Below are positions 16,412 through 24,848 of a stretch of 64,000 bases of DNA, piece by piece. Position numbers and translations under genes: made by a program. The stretch is from Roseovarius litorisediminis (GTDB lineage: Bacteria; Pseudomonadota; Alphaproteobacteria; Rhodobacterales; Rhodobacteraceae). The notes under the pieces are model-generated. The model saw only the letters and a list, made by a program, of their open reading frames with translations. It made no database searches and was not told where the DNA came from. Numbering within the stretch: the stretch's first letter is position 1; the number at the start of each line of letters is the position of its first letter. Location of the stretch: NCBI RefSeq assembly GCF_900172295.1, contig NZ_FWFL01000003.1:1-64000 (forward strand), given 5' to 3'.

Positions 16412-17122
16412 TTATCTGATTGCCCTGAGCAGCCGGTAGGCCAGCGCCAGAATGCCCAGGGCGGCCAAGGCGATGACAGACCAGTTTTGCGTGGGAAGGT
16501 TCGCGGCGATGACCCCGGCAAGCGCCCATATGATGGCCAGGGGATAGGCCCATTCCCTGCTGCGGCAGGACTGGACATAGAGCGCGACAATCAGAACGAT
16601 GCCAAGCATTGTCAGCGCAGCGGTATTGGGCGAAACGAGCCCGTAGCCCCCCAGAACCACGCCAGTGCCCACACCTGTGGCTGCGGTCAGCCAACCGGCA
16701 TAAAGTGCGACCGGGCGCACTTGCCAGACAGGAGTGCCGTGCCCGGCGCGCAACATGGCCATGATCGCTGCGACTGCCATTGCCACGATCATGAATGTCG
16801 CCAGAACCGGAGAGGCATTCGCGGCAGCCACCCAGAACGCGCCGATCGCAAGGCTGATCAACAACGGTTTGCGCATGGCCTGCCAGTCGGTATCATCGGG
16901 TGTCTTGAACAGCCCCCAGATGGCACCCGCAATCAGCCACAGATAAATCACGCCCCAGATGCTAAAGGCCCAGCCTGCGGGCTGCACCGGCCAGAAATCC
17001 TGCTGAATAGGAAACTGTTCCGGCCTGTAGCCTGCGAAACCGGAACTTAACAGCGGTGATGCAGCAAATGCGATGGCGGCCAGTAAAACTGCAACGGCAA
17101 GGATCGGGAAGGGGCGGGACAT
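16412..17122 (-). CDS. TspO/MBR-related membrane protein
   Basis: 236 residues with about seven hydrophobic segments, longer than the 5-TM classical TspO (~160 residues). The motif WPVQPAGWAFSIWGVIYLWL resembles the TspO W/P-rich signature in bacterial tryptophan-rich sensory proteins. An inner-membrane role in tetrapyrrole or stress signalling is inferred from the family. It is the last gene of the minus-strand sigma-E operon that starts at 21514, 24 bases after the DUF3833 gene. Confidence 0.75.
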   Translation of the reverse strand: MSRPFPILAVAVLLAAIAFAASPLLSSGFAGYRPEQFPIQQDFWPVQPAGWAFSIWGVIYLWLIAGAIWGLFKTPDDTDWQAMRKPLLISLAIGAFWVAAANASPVLATFMIVAMAVAAIMAMLRAGHGTPVWQVRPVALYAGWLTAATGVGTGVVLGGYGLVSPNTAALTMLGIVLIVALYVQSCRSREWAYPLAIIWALAGVIAANLPTQNWSVIALAALGILALAYRLLRAIR

Positions 17123-17146
17123 TGGGAATACCTTTTGATGTCTGGT

Positions 17147-17707
17147 TTATGGCTTGGCGGCGGTATCGGGGCGCATGGTGGCGATCAACTCGGCCACCTT
17201 TATGCCGAACAGGCGCATTTCGGATCTGTTCATGATGATCCCGTTTTCAGTCAGGTACATCCAGTCAGTTGCGTTAAGCGTATAGCCCCCGGCCTCTTTA
17301 GGCAGGATGATCTTGTAGCGCAGCATGACGGTCGTGCCGGACACAACGCCCTGAGCCACACCTTTGATATCATCCGCCGTGGCGGTAAACCGATTGCCGG
17401 GGCCAGTTTTCAGATACCATTTACGTCGCTGCCTGCGACCGTTGGAATAGGTGAAATCTTCGGTCAGGGTGCCGCTGTCGCCGCTCCAGTCCCCCTGCAT
17501 TTCAGCGACAAAGCTGTTGGTCATCCTGCCAGCCGGTCCATAGATCAGCCCCTCGGACAGGATCGACCCGGAAAGGTGTTTTTTGAGATCGAGATCAGGG
17601 CCGGTATCCGAATAGTCGTCGGGGGATTGGGCGCGAAAGCTTAGAAGCAGGGTTTTTGCCAGGAACGCTGCGACAGACAACAGTAAAAGGACCGTGAGGG
17701 TCTGCAT
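17147..17707 (-). CDS. DUF3833-family protein
   Basis: About 186 residues with an N-terminal hydrophobic signal/anchor (LTVLLLLSVAAFLAKTLLL) and then a beta-rich domain (DLKKHLSGSILSEGLIYG ... FVAEMQGDWSG ... DFTYSNGRRQRRKWYL). This matches the DUF3833 lipocalin-like proteins found beside cyclopropane-fatty-acid-type methyltransferases. ATG 17707 is taken; a TTG at 17716 overlaps the upstream stop. It probably acts at the membrane with the lipid-modifying enzymes of this operon. Its chemical function is unknown. Confidence 0.8.
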   Translation of the reverse strand: MQTLTVLLLLSVAAFLAKTLLLSFRAQSPDDYSDTGPDLDLKKHLSGSILSEGLIYGPAGRMTNSFVAEMQGDWSGDSGTLTEDFTYSNGRRQRRKWYLKTGPGNRFTATADDIKGVAQGVVSGTTVMLRYKIILPKEAGGYTLNATDWMYLTENGIIMNRSEMRLFGIKVAELIATMRPDTAAKP

Positions 17708-17712
17708 GGCGT

Positions 17713-18930
17713 TCAATCCCTATCAGGAAGCGTCAGGACAAAGCCCAAGGCAACAAGTTTCAGAAGGCAAGGGACAACAGCGTAGGCAATGTTAAGCGTT
17801 GCCAGCGCCGCTGCGCTGTTGGCTTGCCCGGGGGTAAAGCCGTTTCTTTCAAGCAGGGGCAAAACGATGAAGGCGGCCAGTGCCAGACCCAGTTTTCCGG
17901 CAAAGGACCAGATGCCGAAAGCAGCCGAGGCATTCAGCCCGGCCCTGGTCAGGGCAACTGAGAACATTGCCGGTAACACCACCATGTCAGCGCCCAGAGC
18001 GGCACCCGAGGCAACGCAAATCGCTGCAAAACCCAGAATGTTTCCAGGCGCCAGAAAACCCGCGCCGATAAAGCCCGCGATGGCCAGTGGCATGGCAATC
18101 AGCAGCGTCTTTTTGGCACCAGAACTGTGGCTGACCCGTGCCCAGAGCGGCACGCTTAATCCCGCACTGAGGAAAAACAGGATAAGCAGCGGGCCCGCGC
18201 TGCCTGTCAGTTGCAGGCGATCCTCGACAAAGAACAAAAACAGCGTTGACGTCAGCGCCACCGGCAGGCTGTTGACCAACGCCAGTATCAAAAGGCGCAG
18301 AGCGCCCGCGCTTGCAAGCCCCTTCAGGGAAAGGGTTTCTCCGACAATGGGTGTGCGGCGCCAGATCGGGCAGGTGACAATGGCAGTGACCACAGCAATG
18401 GCGCCAAGAAACACGCCAAAGGCCGGGTAGCCCTGATCGGTCGCCCCCAGTCCGACAAAGACAGCCGGGGCGATCGCGGCAATCACCACGCCCGCCAGCA
18501 TGCCGCCTTCGCGAAAGGCCGCAAGTGTCATGAGTTCGCGCGGATCAGGGCGTTTGGCCAGCGTCGCGCTGCGCCCGTAAAGCAGGATCATTCCAAGGCT
18601 ATAGGCGGAAAAGAGCAACACCAGAATGACAACCAGTTCTGCCACCAGATGGGGGCCTGAACGGGGCGCAAACAGCATCGGGAAACCGATGGCAAGTCCG
18701 CCTGCTGCCAGCATGGCAAACAGGCCTTGCGCCCGCGGCCAGCGGTCAATGGCCCAGCCGATCAGCGGGTCCTGCACCAGATCAATCAGTCGGATCAGCA
18801 AAAGCACCGTGCCGATCACGCCCAGCCCCACACCCAGATTGACCGAGGCAAACCGCGGCAGATGAATATAAAGCGGGATGCCAGCTGCCGCCAGCATCAG
18901 CGCATAAAGGCTGACGCGCGGGTAGACCAT
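17713..18930 (-). CDS. MFS transporter (GPH sugar/cation symporter-like)
   Basis: About 405 residues with 11-12 hydrophobic segments. The loop DLVQDPLIGWAIDRWPRAQG matches the GPH symporter signature (RxxDxxxDPxxG). ATG 18930 is chosen for an AGGG site 7 bases upstream. It lies in the minus-strand operon between the methyltransferase and the DUF3833 gene. In Rhodobacter sphaeroides a homologous gene belongs to the sigma-E regulon. The substrate is unknown; a lipid-related role is possible. Confidence 0.87.
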   Translation of the reverse strand: MVYPRVSLYALMLAAAGIPLYIHLPRFASVNLGVGLGVIGTVLLLIRLIDLVQDPLIGWAIDRWPRAQGLFAMLAAGGLAIGFPMLFAPRSGPHLVAELVVILVLLFSAYSLGMILLYGRSATLAKRPDPRELMTLAAFREGGMLAGVVIAAIAPAVFVGLGATDQGYPAFGVFLGAIAVVTAIVTCPIWRRTPIVGETLSLKGLASAGALRLLILALVNSLPVALTSTLFLFFVEDRLQLTGSAGPLLILFFLSAGLSVPLWARVSHSSGAKKTLLIAMPLAIAGFIGAGFLAPGNILGFAAICVASGAALGADMVVLPAMFSVALTRAGLNASAAFGIWSFAGKLGLALAAFIVLPLLERNGFTPGQANSAAALATLNIAYAVVPCLLKLVALGFVLTLPDRD

Positions 18931-19074
18931 CAAAGGCCCTGCGATCTGCAAGTAAAGCTGGATAAACGGGCGTTTCCGTTCTGTGAGGTTGCGCTGAAGC
19001 GGTCTTTTGTCCGAAGGTGCTTCAAGGGGCAGTCGGTTCGCCCGTTGCGACGCAGCAACATAGGGGCGCTGCGG

Positions 19075-20232
19075 TTACGCATGTGCCAATTCAACCTGCA
19101 CGACATTGGTGTGACCGATCGCAAACGAGGCGGCGCAGATTTCCAGATAGTATTGCCAATTGCGAAAGAACGTCTTGCCATAGCCCAGTTCATCAATCCG
19201 GCGTTTCTGTCCGGCAAGCCGTTCGGCCCAGATCCGGCAGGTCTTGGCATAATCCTGACCAAAGGCAAAGTTATCCTTTACCTCAAGCCCGGCCCCTTTG
19301 GCCTGTTGCGCGATCACCTTGTCAGATAGCAGCATGCCGCCCGGAAACACATATTGCCGGATATAGTCTGAAGAGGTTTTGTAGGTCTCAAAATAGCTGT
19401 CCCTGACGGTGATTGCCTGCAGCAAAACCCGCCCGCCTTCTGCCAGGTTACGTTTCAGCACGTCAAAATAGCTGGGCCAGTAGCGCGCACCGACGGCCTC
19501 GATCATTTCGATCGAGACAATGTTGTCATACTGCCCTTCAATGTCGCGATAATCGCGCAGCTGGATGTCCGCGCGCCCGTCGAGGCGGCATTCGGCATAG
19601 CTGTGCTGGTTACGAGAAATCGTGACGCCGGTCACATCCCGACCCTCGCGGGCGGCGTGTTCGGCAAACCCGCCCCAGCCGCAACCGATTTCCAGCAACC
19701 GTTCGCCCTGACCCAGCCGCGACAGGGCGCGGGTGTTCTTGAGGCTCTGCGCCTGCGACAGGTCAGTGCCGCCGGGTTCGAAAAGGCCCGAGGAATAGTT
19801 CATGCCCTCGTCCAGCCATAGCTGATAAAATTCGTTGCCGACATCATAATGCGAGCGGATGTTCTTGCGCGCTCCGCGCCGCGAATTGGCCCGCAGGAGT
19901 GTATCCACCGCCCGGAATTTTGCCCGGTTGAACATGCTGGCCTGATCATAGTTGCCAAGGTGATCGCGGTTGCGCATGGCCAGTTTCATCAGCCCCTCGA
20001 TCGAGGGCGTATCCCACAGGCCCTGGACATAGGCTTCACCCAGACCGACCTGCCCATGCGCTGCCATCGCAGACACCGCCGCCCAGTCGCGGATCACCAT
20101 CTCGGCCTCGGGGCCGGAGGTGCCAAAACTGTACCGCTCGCCCTCGGGCGTGCGCAGGGTCAGTCGGCCTTCACGCAGTCGCCCGCACGTCGTCAGGAAT
20201 TCTGATTTCAGGGCTTTGTTTGTCAGTCGCAA
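19075..20232 (-). CDS. Cyclopropane-fatty-acyl-phospholipid synthase-family methyltransferase
   Basis: 385 residues. The SAM site is LLEIGCGWGGFAEHAA (about residues 170-185), followed by the family motifs GVTISRNQHSYAE, YDNIVSIEMIEAVG and YIRQYVFPGGMLLS. It methylates unsaturated acyl chains of membrane lipids; relatives in Rhodobacter act in the singlet-oxygen response and in furan fatty acid synthesis. The TTG start at 20232 has AGGA 7 bases upstream and overlaps the end of the amine-oxidase gene by about 60 bases. I cannot tell cyclopropanation from methyl-branch formation by sequence alone. Confidence 0.92.
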   Translation of the reverse strand: MRLTNKALKSEFLTTCGRLREGRLTLRTPEGERYSFGTSGPEAEMVIRDWAAVSAMAAHGQVGLGEAYVQGLWDTPSIEGLMKLAMRNRDHLGNYDQASMFNRAKFRAVDTLLRANSRRGARKNIRSHYDVGNEFYQLWLDEGMNYSSGLFEPGGTDLSQAQSLKNTRALSRLGQGERLLEIGCGWGGFAEHAAREGRDVTGVTISRNQHSYAECRLDGRADIQLRDYRDIEGQYDNIVSIEMIEAVGARYWPSYFDVLKRNLAEGGRVLLQAITVRDSYFETYKTSSDYIRQYVFPGGMLLSDKVIAQQAKGAGLEVKDNFAFGQDYAKTCRIWAERLAGQKRRIDELGYGKTFFRNWQYYLEICAASFAIGHTNVVQVELAHA

Positions 20233-21514
20233 AGGATGTTCCTTTCATCTGCAGGGGATCGTCGATCATGCGGACAATGCGCATGGCGCTGGCGATGCCG
20301 TCCTCGTGAAAGCCGTGACGGTTATAGGCCCCGGCGAACCATGTATTGTTCTGCCCCTGCATAGCGCGGATCCGGCCCTGTGCCTGCAAAGCAGCCTTGT
20401 CAAAGACCGGGTGGGCAAACTGAACCTGATCATAAATCTTTTCGGCGGGTATATCGCGCGAGGGGTTGAGCGTGACAAAAAGCGGATCATCCTCGGGTAT
20501 GTTTTGCAGTTTGTTCATCCAGTAGGTCACGCCGATCGCCCCATTCTGGGACCGATAGGCCCAGCTGGACCAACAGGCCCGCCGCCTGGGCATCTGGTTG
20601 GTGTCACAATGAAGAACGGCCGTGTTGGGTTGATACCGGATCGCGCCAAGGGCCGATGCCTCGGCCGGGGTGGCATCCGCACCGAGGATCGCCAAAGCCT
20701 GATCCGAGTGGCAGGCCAGGATGATGTCATCAAAGACCTGCGCGTCTTGCCCCCGGGTCTGAACCGAAACGCCAAACCGCTGCCGTGTCACCCGTGCAAC
20801 AGGGGTATTTTTAAGAATATTGCAACCGCGCGCTTCAAGCGCCGTTTCAAGGCGGCGCACATATTCGATACTGCCGCCCTTCACCGTCCACCATTGATGT
20901 TGACCGCTGTATGCCAGCAAGGCGTGGTTTCTGAAAAACTGAATCAGTGACTTTGCTGGAAAAGCATCGACTTCGGCCACGGGCGTTGACCAGATCGCGC
21001 CACACATTGGCAAAAGGTAGTTGTTACGGAACCACAGTCCCAGGCCCAGATCATCCACCAGTTCACCGATCGTCTTGCTGTCGTCGGTCGCTGCGGCCTC
21101 GGCGTGTTTTCCAAAGCGCAGGATATCCGCGATCATCCTGTAATACTGGGGCCGCACCAGATTGCGTTTCTGGGCCGAAATTGCCCGTAGACTGTTCAGA
21201 CCATATTCAAGCCTACCGTCATCAATACTGGCCCCAAAACTCATTTCGCTTTTGATCACCGGTACGTTCAGATCGCGGAAAAGCCGGGTCAGATAGGGGT
21301 ATGTGACATAGTTAAACACGATAAAGCCGGTATCAACCGGCTGATCGCCGTTCCGCCCAGCCAGAACCGTGCGGGCATGTCCGCCAAGCCGCGGAGCGGA
21401 CTCGAATAAGGTGACTTGATGCCGAGCCGACAGGTAATAGGCGGCTGAAAGGCCGGAAATACCCCCCCCGACAATCGCGATGTTCTTTCGGGGGCCTTGG
21501 GTCTGATCAAGCAT
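20171..21514 (-). CDS. FAD-dependent amine oxidase-like oxidoreductase
   Basis: About 447 residues. The N-terminal dinucleotide fold is IAIVGGGISGLSAAYYL with ESAPRLGGHART, typical of NAD(P)-binding/amine-oxidase proteins paired with CFA-type synthases. The C-terminus WFAGAYNRHGFHEDGI is the family's second FAD contact. ATG 21514 is chosen because GAGG lies 5 bases upstream. First gene of the minus-strand sigma-E operon; a lipid desaturation or oxidation partner of the methyltransferase is likely. Confidence 0.88.
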   Translation of the reverse strand: MLDQTQGPRKNIAIVGGGISGLSAAYYLSARHQVTLFESAPRLGGHARTVLAGRNGDQPVDTGFIVFNYVTYPYLTRLFRDLNVPVIKSEMSFGASIDDGRLEYGLNSLRAISAQKRNLVRPQYYRMIADILRFGKHAEAAATDDSKTIGELVDDLGLGLWFRNNYLLPMCGAIWSTPVAEVDAFPAKSLIQFFRNHALLAYSGQHQWWTVKGGSIEYVRRLETALEARGCNILKNTPVARVTRQRFGVSVQTRGQDAQVFDDIILACHSDQALAILGADATPAEASALGAIRYQPNTAVLHCDTNQMPRRRACWSSWAYRSQNGAIGVTYWMNKLQNIPEDDPLFVTLNPSRDIPAEKIYDQVQFAHPVFDKAALQAQGRIRAMQGQNNTWFAGAYNRHGFHEDGIASAMRIVRMIDDPLQMKGTSFATDKQSPEIRIPDDVRATA

Positions 21515-21543
21515 TCGGTCCTCATTCACTCTTGCTTACAAGG

Positions 21544-21573
21544 CAGATACGCTGGCTTTGACGGGTTGGATCA
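21544..21573 (-). promoter_or_regulatory. Sigma-E (RpoE/ChrR-type) promoter for the minus-strand operon
   Basis: Complement of 21568-21573 is TGATCC, then exactly 18 bases, then TATCTG (complement of 21544-21549). This matches the TGATCC-N18-TA pattern of group-11 ECF sigma factors. It lies 30 bases upstream of the amine-oxidase start. Confidence 0.85.
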
Positions 21574-21634
21574 CAATAGGGTTTACAAAAATTCCGGCAT
21601 GCGATTGTTCGCGTCGGGAAAAACCGAAAACAAA

Positions 21635-21664
21635 TGATCCGGATGCACAGTTGCTGCGTATTGA
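21635..21664 (+). promoter_or_regulatory. Sigma-E promoter for the DUF1365-SDR operon
   Basis: TGATCC (21635-21640), 18 bases, TATTGA (21659-21664). The first ATG (21672) begins 8 bases past the -10 element, so the transcript would be leaderless or nearly so. It is divergent from the promoter at 21544-21573. Confidence 0.85.
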
Positions 21665-21671
21665 TCTTGTC

Positions 21672-22439
21672 ATGATGGAACATATTCAAGCACAGACCTG
21701 TCACGCCCGACGCGGCGCACTTAAAAATGCTTTTCGCTATGGTGTGGATTACGTGCTGAGCGATCTGCATGATACCGGCCCCGCGTTGATGTCGCGCAAC
21801 CGCTTCAACCTCTGGTCGCTCTGGGATCGCAGGCATGGCGGTCCGCGTGGTGACGGACGCGGGCTTGCATGGTTCAGGCAGGTTTTATCAGAACGCGGGT
21901 TTCCGGTGGAAAATGCGCAACTTTTATTGCTGACCCAGCCCAGTTTTCTGTGGGTGCATTTCAATCCCGTCAGCTTCTGGATCGCGCTGCTGGAGGGCAA
22001 ACCCTGTGCCTTTGTGGCCGAGGTGAACAACACCTTTGGCGACCGCCATTGTTATTTCTGTGCCCATGATGATTTTCGGCCGATTGGCAGAACGGACAGA
22101 ATTATTGCCGAAAAGCTTATGCATGTGTCGCCGTTTCAAAAAGTGGCAGGGCGGTATGTGTTCAGTTTTGACATGTCCGGGGGCGCGATTGATATCCGTA
22201 TCAACTATGAGAACGGCGACCAGGGTGTGCTTGCCACCCTTGCCGGCGCGCGCAGGCCTGCCACGAATGCGTCGCTGCTGTGGGCCGCGCTTCGCCGCCC
22301 GTTTGGTGCAGCGCGGGTTGTGGCGCTGATCTACTGGCAGGCGATGATCCTTTACCTCAAGCGTGCGCCGTTCCTGAAAACACCTGAACCGCCCGAGCCG
22401 CTGATTTCCGACAGTCATACCTTTCGAAGGCATCAGTAA
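21672..22439 (+). CDS. DUF1365-family protein
   Basis: About 255 residues. It contains the DUF1365 pattern: CHARRGALKNAFRYGVDYVL at the start, NLWSLWDRRHGG, and PVSFWIALLEGKPCAFVAEVNNTFGDRH in parts. The family accompanies the amine-oxidase and CFA-type methyltransferase genes in many proteobacteria. No signal peptide is present. Its last base is the first base of the next ATG (TAATG), so it is translationally coupled to the SDR. Regulation is by the sigma-E promoter just upstream. Function is unproven; membrane lipid modification is likely. Confidence 0.88.
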   Translation: MMEHIQAQTCHARRGALKNAFRYGVDYVLSDLHDTGPALMSRNRFNLWSLWDRRHGGPRGDGRGLAWFRQVLSERGFPVENAQLLLLTQPSFLWVHFNPVSFWIALLEGKPCAFVAEVNNTFGDRHCYFCAHDDFRPIGRTDRIIAEKLMHVSPFQKVAGRYVFSFDMSGGAIDIRINYENGDQGVLATLAGARRPATNASLLWAALRRPFGAARVVALIYWQAMILYLKRAPFLKTPEPPEPLISDSHTFRRHQ

Positions 22440-23164
22440 TGGTTTCGGTTTCAGGGAAAACCTACTGGCTGGTTGGCGCCAGTGAAGGTTTGGGGCGAGA
22501 GCTGGCCAGAGAATTGAGCGCCCAAGGTGCACGGCTGGTGCTCTCGGCGCGCAATGCCGGCCGCCTTGAAAGCCTTTGTGCCGAATTGCCTGACGCGCGC
22601 GCCGTGCCTCTGGATGTGACCGATCTGAAAGCGGTTCGGCAGGCCGCTGCCGGGATCGGTCCGATCGACGGCTTGATCTATAATGCGGGTGCCTACGATC
22701 CGATGCGTGCGACCGGGTGGGATGCCGATGCCGCGCTGACCATGGCAGATGTCAACTTCACCGGGGCCTTACGGGTGCTGGGCGAAGTGGTGCCACAGTT
22801 CATGCGTGCAGGTAGGGGTGACATCACCCTGGTCGGATCGCTTGCCGGGTATCGCGGGTTGCCTGCCTCCATCGGCTACGGCGCCAGCAAGTCTGCGCTG
22901 ATCAGTCTGGCCGAAACCATGCGGCATGACCTGAAAGGCAGCGACGTTGTCGTCCGGATCGTTAACCCGGGTTTCATCAAAACCCGCCTGACCGCGAAAA
23001 ACGATTTCAAGATGCCGATGCTCATGTCACCCCGCGACGCCGCTAAACGGGTTTTCAAAGCCATGTGTTCTACCCGATTTCGCACAGATTTCCCCGCCCC
23101 GTTTTCATTTGCCATCCGGGCGCTGGATTTCATTCCAGACTTTTTGCTCTACCGCGGAAAGTAA
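22439..23164 (+). CDS. Short-chain dehydrogenase/reductase of the sigma-E regulon
   Basis: 241 residues with a Rossmann motif (VGASEGLGRELARELSAQG), the NAG motif (IYNAG) and a catalytic Ser/Tyr/Lys set (LVGSLAGY, YGASKSAL). NAD(P)-dependent oxidation or reduction of a lipid-derived carbonyl is plausible from the context. It overlaps the DUF1365 stop by one base. In Rhodobacter sphaeroides a similar SDR belongs to the RpoE target cluster. Confidence 0.92.
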   Translation: MVSVSGKTYWLVGASEGLGRELARELSAQGARLVLSARNAGRLESLCAELPDARAVPLDVTDLKAVRQAAAGIGPIDGLIYNAGAYDPMRATGWDADAALTMADVNFTGALRVLGEVVPQFMRAGRGDITLVGSLAGYRGLPASIGYGASKSALISLAETMRHDLKGSDVVVRIVNPGFIKTRLTAKNDFKMPMLMSPRDAAKRVFKAMCSTRFRTDFPAPFSFAIRALDFIPDFLLYRGK

Positions 23165-23203
23165 CACCCGGCAGATATCAACCGGATATCATTTGGACAT
23201 CAC

Positions 23204-23311
23204 ATGAATCATACCGATGACGGCCAAAAAGCCCAAAATCGTGTCATCCGCGATCAGGATGTTTATGTTTCCAGTGGTTGTGGTTGGGCCTGCAAACGGA
23301 TTTATCGCTAG
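23204..23311 (+). CDS. Possible 35-aa ORF downstream of the SDR
   Basis: ATG 23204 with GGA a few bases upstream encodes a polar peptide ending SSGCGWACKRIYR. Its TAG overlaps the convergent chrR stop. It would be the third gene of the sigma-E plus-strand operon. The two closely spaced Cys are unusual, but no family is recognised and chance cannot be excluded. Confidence 0.3.
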   Translation: MNHTDDGQKAQNRVIRDQDVYVSSGCGWACKRIYR

Positions 23312-23943
23312 ATGCGAAAGAACGGTTGAAGCAGGCGCGGCACAAGCGAGTTAAAGCGCAAAGGCGCGTCGGTTGCCGCCAGGCAAATGCAGGGATCCCC
23401 CATATCCGCCACCGGCGTATGCTCTAGATCCTCATCGCCGATTTCAACGTCCCCCACACCGAAGCGTCCGGTTTCGTCGCTAAAGCTGCCTTGCAAAACC
23501 AGCGTCAGCTCCAGCCCGTTATGGCTGTGATCAGGCACCGCTTGACCGGGTGGAATGAACAGCAGCCGGACCGAGCCTTCGTTGTTCGAATACAGGATGT
23601 TCTGGCGCACCCCCATGCCCAGGGTTTTCCAGCGCGGAGGTTTGCCTTTCAGCGCCTCCATGACCGGGCCAGGAAACACCCCCGTGCGATCATAGGCCGG
23701 CGCAGGTACAAAGGGTGCATCAAGCTGTGCCAGAATATCCGCTCTGAGGTCACTGGAGACTGCAACCGCATCTGTTGCCTCAAGCACTGTGCCGCCTAAA
23801 GCTTGATGCGTCTCAAGCGCGCCACGGCAATCCGGGCACAGGGAAACATGGCTGGCCACGACCAGAGCAAATGGGTGTGGCAGGTTGCCGGCCGCATAGG
23901 CCGCCAAAATGGATTCGGGGATGTGGTGGGTGATTGCGGTCAT
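23308..23943 (-). CDS. chrR: Anti-sigma factor ChrR
   Basis: 211 residues. The N-terminal zinc anti-sigma domain has H6/H7, H32, C36 and C39 (HVSLCPDC). The C-terminal cupin domain has H139, H141, E145 and H175. These match the zinc ligands known in Rhodobacter ChrR. It holds RpoE inactive until singlet oxygen or organic peroxide triggers release. Its ATG directly follows the rpoE stop (TAGATG), the usual sigma/anti-sigma coupling. Confidence 0.96.
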   Translation of the reverse strand: MTAITHHIPESILAAYAAGNLPHPFALVVASHVSLCPDCRGALETHQALGGTVLEATDAVAVSSDLRADILAQLDAPFVPAPAYDRTGVFPGPVMEALKGKPPRWKTLGMGVRQNILYSNNEGSVRLLFIPPGQAVPDHSHNGLELTLVLQGSFSDETGRFGVGDVEIGDEDLEHTPVADMGDPCICLAATDAPLRFNSLVPRLLQPFFRI

Positions 23944-24576
23944 CTATCGCAGTCCCTTTAACTCGTGTCTCAACCGTTCCAGCCCTAGCCGGATACGTGA
24001 TTTTATCGTTCCAAGCGGCAGGCCGGTGAGTTCGCTGATCTCTTGATGAGTCAGTTCGCCCAAATAGGCCTTTTCGATGATGTCGCGCTGATCTTCTTTC
24101 AGCTGCGCAAGTGCCTGCTTCAATTGCCCCGCTTCCTGATCCATGGCAAGAATCTGACCGGCGTCAGGCTCAGCGTCCAGATTGTCGCCCAATTCTTCGG
24201 GAACGGGGCGTTTTTCCTTGCGGACTATGTCGATCTGCCGGTTGCGGGTGATCTGGTAGATCCAGGCTGAAACCTGCGCACGATGCGGGTCGTAAAGTGC
24301 CGCCTTGCGCCAGACTGTCAGCATTACATCCTGTACAATCTCTTCGGCCTGGGCGGCCGATGTACCCGACCGCATGATAAAGCCTTTCAAACGCGGTGCG
24401 AAATAATCAAACAGCGCAGCAAAGGCGTCGCGATCCCGGGAGTCCCGGATGGCAATCATCCAAACGGTTTGCTGCGATAGCTCAGTTTCGGTCGACGGCA
24501 CCGGTCTGCTTTCATCTCTGGGCGCAGGAGACACAGTTGGTCTTGTGCGCGGGATATCAAGGCTCAGCGTCATCAT
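23944..24576 (-). CDS. rpoE: ECF sigma factor RpoE (singlet-oxygen sigma-E)
   Basis: Sigma-70 region 2 (DAFAALFDYFAPRLKGFIMR ... EEIVQDVMLTVWR) and region 4 (DQRDIIEKAYLGELTHQEIS, TGLPLGTIKSRIRLGLERL). It directs transcription of the promoters at 21544, 21635 and its own at 24581. The longer frame begins at 24597, but that ATG lies inside the promoter. ATGATG at 24573-24576, right where transcription should begin, implies a leaderless mRNA. A later start is possible, since homologues lack much of the first 40 residues. Confidence 0.94.
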   Translation of the reverse strand: MMTLSLDIPRTRPTVSPAPRDESRPVPSTETELSQQTVWMIAIRDSRDRDAFAALFDYFAPRLKGFIMRSGTSAAQAEEIVQDVMLTVWRKAALYDPHRAQVSAWIYQITRNRQIDIVRKEKRPVPEELGDNLDAEPDAGQILAMDQEAGQLKQALAQLKEDQRDIIEKAYLGELTHQEISELTGLPLGTIKSRIRLGLERLRHELKGLR

Positions 24577-24580
24577 AGAC

Positions 24581-24610
24581 TGATTACGCAGACGCATGTA
24601 ACTTGGATCA
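24581..24610 (-). promoter_or_regulatory. Autoregulatory sigma-E promoter of rpoE-chrR
   Basis: Complement of 24605-24610 is TGATCC, then 18 bases, then TAATCA (complement of 24581-24586). Spacing is identical to the two promoters at 21544 and 21635. ATGATG follows 4 bases after the -10 element. Confidence 0.85.
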
Positions 24611-24848
24611 TTCGACCTGTAATTTTTTTCTTACCTGGTCAAGCCGTCTGATCCGGCCTTGGCCAGATGCCAGGATGGCAAAGAAACATTTCGGGCGCCA
24701 GTGCAAGACGGGATCAATTATCAGGGCCTGCTTGAAACGCGTTGGGCCTGGTCAACCCGGCAATGTGGTTTCGAGTGTGAAAAGCCACCTGCCGTCGAAG
24801 ACTGAAACGGAAGGTCGATCGATTGGCCGACAGGCGCACTAAGCAGGT

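Noticed and set aside
24611..24848. Additional sigma-E promoters in the rpoE-rimM gap
   Set aside because: TGATCC occurs twice more on the two strands, but 18 bases further the sequence is GA or GG, not TA.
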